A stretch of 64,000 nt of DNA, from NCBI RefSeq assembly GCF_047511655.1, contig NC_133392.1:20784001-20848000 (forward strand), in the 5' to 3' direction. This DNA comes from Castor canadensis (Eukaryota > Chordata > Mammalia > Rodentia > Castoridae). This document shows, one piece after another, positions 60,078 to 64,000 of this stretch; within the stretch, counting starts at the first letter, position 1; each line of letters opens with the position of its first letter. Below the pieces are notes generated by a model. That model searched no databases. It saw nothing but the letters and a program-made list of their open reading frames with translations, and had not been told where the DNA came from. The translations under genes and the position numbers were made by a program.

Positions 60078-61226
60078 CTGAACAGGCCTTAGAGAGACAG
60101 AGAGAGGATTGAAAATAAAAAATAAAAAGAATAAAGATAAGAATAAAAATTAAAAATAAGTAAATGAAAGTTATATATATATATATAGAAATAAAATAAA
60201 ACAAAATGAAAAATAGAAAAAAAACCCTCCAAGTTCAAATGCAATGAAGTTTCAGTCTTAATAATTTTGGTGTCTGTCTCAGTCTCCAATCCTGGGTATG
60301 GTGCCTCAGATGTCATTCTGTAGTTGTCTCATCAAAGGGGACCCATAAAGTAGAACAAAACTGCACACACACAAAACAACCAAAAAACAAAAAAATCCCA
60401 CAAAGTGTCCCAAGTTTAAATGCAATACAGTTTCAGTAAGTTTTTCAGCATACAGGTGTAGTTCAGTTGTTTTCTCATCAAAGGTAGGAGAGACAAAAAA
60501 AAAAAAGAGTCTGGAGACAGTTCTGTGAATGGTATCTGTGGCTGTGGTTTGCCTGCCCGCTGCTGTCAGCCTGCTGTTGCTGGCGGCTTTATTTATGCAG
60601 ATCTCAGGGGTGAGCTTAGTACTCACCTGGCCCTGCAGGCTTTGTTTACTCAGAGTTTTCCTGTGCACGAGCCTCTGCTATAAGCTTTCCCCTTTCCAAG
60701 CACACTGGGAAAGGTGACACTGTACCAGCGTTGTCAGGCCTGCGTGTTTGTTTACAGCTCACGTGGGAAGTGGGTCTTCCCCCCTCTCCTGTGGAGTTCT
60801 CCTCCCACCTCCAGTTTTACAAGCTTTCCCGCTCGTGATTACTGGGCAGTGCTGCTACTCCTGACAGCCACCGTGTTTGTTTACAGCTCACGTGGGAAGT
60901 GGGTCTTCCCCCCTCTCCTGTGGAATTTTCCTCCCTCTGCCACTCTCACAAGCTTTCCTGCTCCTGGTTGCTGGGCGCATGCCCCTGCTCCTGCCAGAAC
61001 CTCTCCGGCCCACCTGGCTTGTTTATTTACAGTTCTGGGAAGGATTCCCTTCCCCCAATCTTTGGTGCTCAGTGTGCCCCACCCTCTTTCCTGTGTGTCT
61101 TTATTGTTCTTATTGCTTATTACTCAGTTTCTCTTTTTTCCCCGGGTGGAGGTTGGTCTGTCCAGGGGGCTTTGCTGCTCTGGCCCAGGGTTGTCTGTGG
61201 GAGTACTGCAGTACTGCTAAGCTCAC
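60078..61226 (-). other. Candidate L1 5'UTR intron in copy K
   Basis: In the sense direction the segment starts at GCAGACAAG|GTGAGCTTAG (donor at 61226) and ends at ...TCTCTCTAAGGCCTGTTCAG|CTTACTG (acceptor at 60078, preceded by a TCTCTCTGTCTCTCT pyrimidine tract). L1-F lacks exactly this interval, with one base difference at the join. L1-E and L1-G retain similar donors (CACAG|GTGAGC and CAACAG|GTGACA). Splicing is inferred from the sequence, not observed. Confidence 0.65.
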
Positions 61227-61467
61227 CTTGTCTGCATCTTCCCAAGCCATCTGGGCGTGGGCAACTGGCAGCCTGGAGGCCCTCCTGGTTTCTCCATTTA
61301 ATGTGAAGTGGAGATGCTCTGTGCCAGCTGGAGGTGTGGAGGGGTCAAAGTTTTGCCTCTTCTTGGTGGTTTTGCCTGCAAGGTGTGTCTCCAGCATCTC
61401 TCCAAGATTTCACTATGGGAGGCATGCTTTCTGCTTCCTTCCTTTAGCTGCCATCTTGGAATCTCCT

Positions 61468-61538
61468 CTATCTGTAGTTTTTTTGAGAAGACTCCACACT
61501 GATTTCCATCACTCCTGGATTAATTTCCATTCTTCTCA
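61468..61538 (-). mobile_element. Old L1 ORF2 piece
   Basis: 'gtttttttgagaagactccacactga' (split) and 'taatttccattcttctc' are old ORF2 text upstream of the piece at 58498-58645. The element resumes at 62273. Confidence 0.6.
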
Positions 61539-61689
61539 TGAACTCTTGTTCTACCAACCTAACTGGTGGTGACAGAAGTTGCAGAAAGGATAGAAGAAAA
61601 ACATACAGAAAGTTGGGATCAGGTGTGTTGGGCACTTGGATGGAGATACACAACAGCCTTGTTACTTCTTTTCTCTATTATTCTCTTCT

Positions 61690-61905
61690 TTTACTTTGTT
61701 TCTCTTCTCTTATTCTTTAAAACCTACTTATGAAGTCTTTTTTCTTTTCTATTCTTTAAAACCTTAATTCTAAAGTCTTTCTTCTTTTCTATTCTTAAAG
61801 TCTCTTTCCTTAGACTTGCTCTGTCCTGTGTTTTCTTTAATCTCTCTTAAAGTCTTGGTCCTTAGATTTGCACTGTCCCATGTTTTCTTTAGCATAGCTC
61901 TAAGT
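61690..61905 (+). repeat. Two adjoining short tandem repeats
   Basis: 'tattctttaaaacc' at 61711 and 61750, plus 'tattcttaaag' at 61790, mark a unit of about 39 bp repeated three times. Next, 'ccttaga(c/t)ttg(c)' motifs at 61808 and 61860 start a 52-bp unit present twice. 'tggagatacacaacagcc' (61641) and 'tggagacacacaacagcc' (61930) flank the whole block. Confidence 0.8.
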
Positions 61906-61940
61906 TCTCAGTGCAGAAAGCTGCTCTGGTGGAGACACAC

Positions 61941-61972
61941 AACAGCCAGCAGCAGCAGCAGTGGCAGCAGCA
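61941..61972 (+). repeat. CAG-rich interrupted triplet repeat
   Basis: About ten CAG/CAG-like triplets with TGG and GGA interruptions. It makes a short Gln-rich plus-strand frame that has no gene context. Confidence 0.85.
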
Positions 61973-62272
61973 GGAGCTTCACAAGCAGCCTGCAGCCAGC
62001 CAATCAATCCATCAAATCCTCAACCCATCTCCTGCATCCTCCTTCAGTGAATCTTTTATATATAGTGGTAAACAAGGAGGTGGAGCAAGAGTTCTCTGGG
62101 AGGGGCATGACATTGTACCAAGAGAAACCCGCCATCCTACTTCTCCAAATGTAAACAACTTAGGAAAAGCATCTGTGCTGCATTTTGCTTTCACCACCTT
62201 CTGCAGCTGGGGCCATGCCAAACTCAGCCTGCCATTTATTTGACACAGCTGTGCTTATGTGAAGTTCTTACA

Positions 62273-63020
62273 GGCTTCTCCTAATCCACTCCCACACATT
62301 CCCACCAACAATGTATAAGCATTCCTTTCTCTGCATCCTGCCATTTGTTGTTGCTTGTGTTCTTGATGATAGTTCTGACTGAGGTGAGATGGAGTCTCAG
62401 GGTAGTTTTGATTTACGTTTCTCTGCTGACTTTTCATTGTTGAATAATATCTTGTTGTCTTTCCATACCTCCACTTGCTTATTCATTCACTTCTTGCTGA
62501 ATAATTGCATTGTTTCCCATTATTGGCTATTACAAGTTAAGCTGCCTTGGAAATTCACATTTGTATGAATACTTTTTTATGTTAAATAAATTCTCAGGAA
62601 TGAAATTCCTGGGTTATATGGTAGGTATAACTTTATAAGAAACACCCAAATCATTTTCCAAAGTGGCTGTCCCATTTTACCATTTTTTTTTTTTTAGAGT
62701 TCCCTTTCCACCAGATACTTACCACCTTGTTAAGGCAAGTCTATTCGATTTTAACCATTCTAATAGGTGTGAAATAAAATGGCATTGTGGTCTTGATTTG
62801 TGTTGCTCTAATTACAATGATTTGGGTACCTGTTCATGTGTGTATTTGTCATCTGTTTAGCTTTTTAGTAAAGTGTATGTTCAAAACTTTTTACCATTTA
62901 AAAATTAGATTGTCTGCTTTCTAAAATTGAATTTTGACAATTCTTTTAAAATTCTAGATATAAATTCTTTATGAGACATATGCTTTGCAAATATTTTCCT
63001 CCAGTCTGTCCCTTGTCATT
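62273..63020 (-). mobile_element. Two old L1 ORF2 fragments
   Basis: 62273-62431 continues the old L1 ('attcccaccaacaatgtat', 'gaggtgagatggagtctc'). From about 62432 the text jumps back to an earlier point in L1 order ('gttgaataatatcttgttg', 'aactttataagaaacaccc', 'ccaaagtggctgtcccat'), so a second, very old L1M-type piece begins and runs to about 63020. A T run at 62684-62696 sits inside it. No open frames of interest. Confidence 0.75.
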
Positions 63021-63477
63021 TTGATTCATAAAAAAGTTGGACAGCTGTATTATCAGACCAAATACATCTCAGACTCCATGGGCAAAGCTCAATCCCATGG
63101 CCACACATAGTCTGCAAGGAGGCTAGAAACACTGACTAGCTCTGCATCAGGAAGAGGACATTGGCTCTACAGAGCAAGCAGCAGGATCAACCACAGGACC
63201 AGCTGGTTTGTCAATGAATGCTTCCCTCTTTTTCTCTTGATCATTTTCTCTCTCTCCAAATGATAAAGACAGTGTCATCAGTTACCAGTGCCTAAAACTC
63301 TGGTTTATATTTTCCTTGGTCTAACTATTAGACTATGTGATTTCCATTAACATGTTTTTTCTCAGTATCAGTACAACCTGCATGTACTAATGTCGTAAGC
63401 AGTCAGTGCAAGGCTGAGTGGTTCTATGTTCAAATAAGTGATGCCTATTACTCTGAAAATGTTTTCACCATCAAACC
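63021..63477. other. Unrecognised non-coding DNA
   Basis: No gene or named repeat recognised. Confidence 0.4.
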
Positions 63478-63620
63478 CACCTATTCTTTAAGGCCCACTT
63501 AACTTTCCCTCCCTCCAGGAAGCTATCCCTGAGGCTCTGGCACACACAGATCTCTCTTTCTTCTGAGCTTCTAAAGCACTAAGAGTCTGGACTATCTGTT
63601 AAACTCTAAGGCAGACAATG
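63478..63620 (+). repeat. L2/MIR-like relic
   Basis: 'aaggcccacttaactttcc' and 'ctccaggaagctatccctgag' match the 'tcctccaggaagccttccctga' part of L2-type repeats. Ends uncertain. Confidence 0.5.
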
Positions 63621-63734
63621 CCCTTTTGTGATAATAATCTTTTGTTTATGTATTTACTAAATTTTATTCATGCAATTAAAATGCTATGAACATTCACCAC
63701 AATGAATGTACTGAGCTAGAAACAGGTAATTAAA

Positions 63735-64000
63735 AAAATCTTTTATTCATTTGTGCATACAATGTTTGATTCATTTCTCCCCCCTTCCCCCTGCCCACTC
63801 CCTTTTCCCCCCACCTCCTCCCTTGCCCCCTCAACCCCTTGCTACCAGGCAGAAACTATTTTGCCCTTATCTATAATTTTGTTGAAGAGAGAGTATAAGC
63901 AGTAATAGGAAGGACCAAGGATTTTTGCTAGTTGAGATAAGGATAGCAATACAGGGAGTTGACTTGCATTGCTTTCCTGTACATGTGTGTTACCTTCTAA
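63735..64000 (-). mobile_element. L1 3' end cut by the window edge
   Basis: 'cttttattcatttgtgcatac' starts a young-type L1 3'UTR. Its G-rich tract is the complement of about 63776-63835. Then follow 'agagagagtataagcagtaatag' (split) and 'gttgagataaggatagc'. The rest of the element lies to the right, outside the window. Confidence 0.93.

Larger units (their letters stand above)
58646..61466 (-). mobile_element. L1-K: 5' half of a young L1 (ORF1 and 5'UTR only)
   Basis: Minus-strand L1 5' portion: ORF1 C-terminus at 58646-58781, ORF1 to about 59918, and a 5'UTR of about 1.55 kb ending with CAAGATGG (complement of 61451-61458). ORF2 and the 3'UTR are missing, which is unusual because L1 insertions normally lose the 5' end. 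Later deletion of the 3' part together with about 250 bp of host L1 would explain it. The 5'UTR here keeps the candidate intron (60078-61226) that L1-F lacks. Confidence 0.9.
61539..62272 (-). mobile_element. LTR-like insert with TATA box and tandem repeats
   Basis: A 734-bp insert splits an old L1 ORF2. It begins TG and ends CA, with short inverted ends (TGAACTC / GTTCTTACA). On the minus strand, TATATATAAAA (complement of 62054-62064) could be a promoter TATA box. Inside are a C/T-rich tandem-repeat block (61690-61905) and a CAG-rich patch (61941-61972). 'cttctc' occurs at 61532-61537 and 62275-62280 near the edges, but not exactly abutting, so the duplication is uncertain. I cannot name the family; a solo LTR of a rodent endogenous retrovirus is the best guess. 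No coding capacity. Confidence 0.45.

Noticed and set aside
61911..62243. Gln-rich plus-strand ORF (CAG repeat)
   Set aside because: Arises from a short CAG-rich patch inside an LTR-like insert; no gene structure around it.

Overview
This is a window of mammalian, almost certainly rodent, genomic DNA. I find no intact protein-coding gene, no functional RNA gene and no exon that I can support. By eye about 70 percent of the window is LINE-1 (L1) retrotransposon sequence. The lineage clue is the SINEs: a B1-like (7SL-derived) head joined to a tRNA-Ala-like ID tail at 16319-16495, and an ID element at 23841-23913 containing 'gctcaagtggtaga'. That combination resembles SINEs of the beaver/kangaroo-rat side of rodents (possibly Castor). 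This is an inference from memory; no search was run.

Layout. 1-610 is unrecognised. 612-8272 is an old, essentially full-length minus-strand L1 (L1-A). 8273-21655 is mostly low-repeat DNA with ancient MIR/L2 relics, a (CA)n microsatellite, plus-strand L1 3' ends, a full-length processed pseudogene of ribosomal protein S7 (14631-15302, with target-site duplication), a B1-ID SINE, a purine-rich tract and a solo MaLR-type LTR with a perfect 5-bp duplication (20966-21395). 21655-41375 is a nested pile. An ancient L1 (L1-N) was split by a full-length L1 (L1-D, 24194-39415), which was itself hit by a 5'-truncated L1 carrying a probable 3' transduction (27720-28870) and by a full-length L1 (L1-E, 30451-37062). 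41375-44640 is unrecognised apart from a MIR/L2 relic. 44659-49734 is a young-looking L1 (L1-F) with a perfect 19-bp duplication and two internal deletions. 49754-50878 is unrecognised. 50893-63020 is another mosaic: L1-G (with an internal deletion), L1-H, two fragments J and K, an LTR-like insert with tandem repeats, and very old L1M pieces. 63735-64000 is the 3' end of one more L1, cut by the window edge.

How the parts relate. The full-length L1s share one architecture. The 5'UTR is about 1.3-2.2 kb and opens with a YY1-like CAAGATGG. ORF1 is coiled-coil type. Its TAA directly abuts the ATG of ORF2 (endonuclease, reverse transcriptase, Cys-rich C-terminus). The 3'UTR carries a G-rich polypurine tract. 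All ORFs are broken by stops and frameshifts. Every near-full-length L1 is on the minus strand, so the L1 promoters all point toward low coordinates.

The most interesting observation is L1-F. Its 5'UTR lacks exactly the segment that, in the related copy K, is bounded by a good splice donor (AAG|GTGAGC) and an acceptor with a pyrimidine tract (TTCAG|C). This is what a spliced and re-integrated L1 RNA would leave. L1-F also has an ORF1-ORF2 internal fusion. Other points worth a look are the 3' transduction, the TAA-ATG junction, and homologous antisense ORFs that run out of the L1 5' ends.
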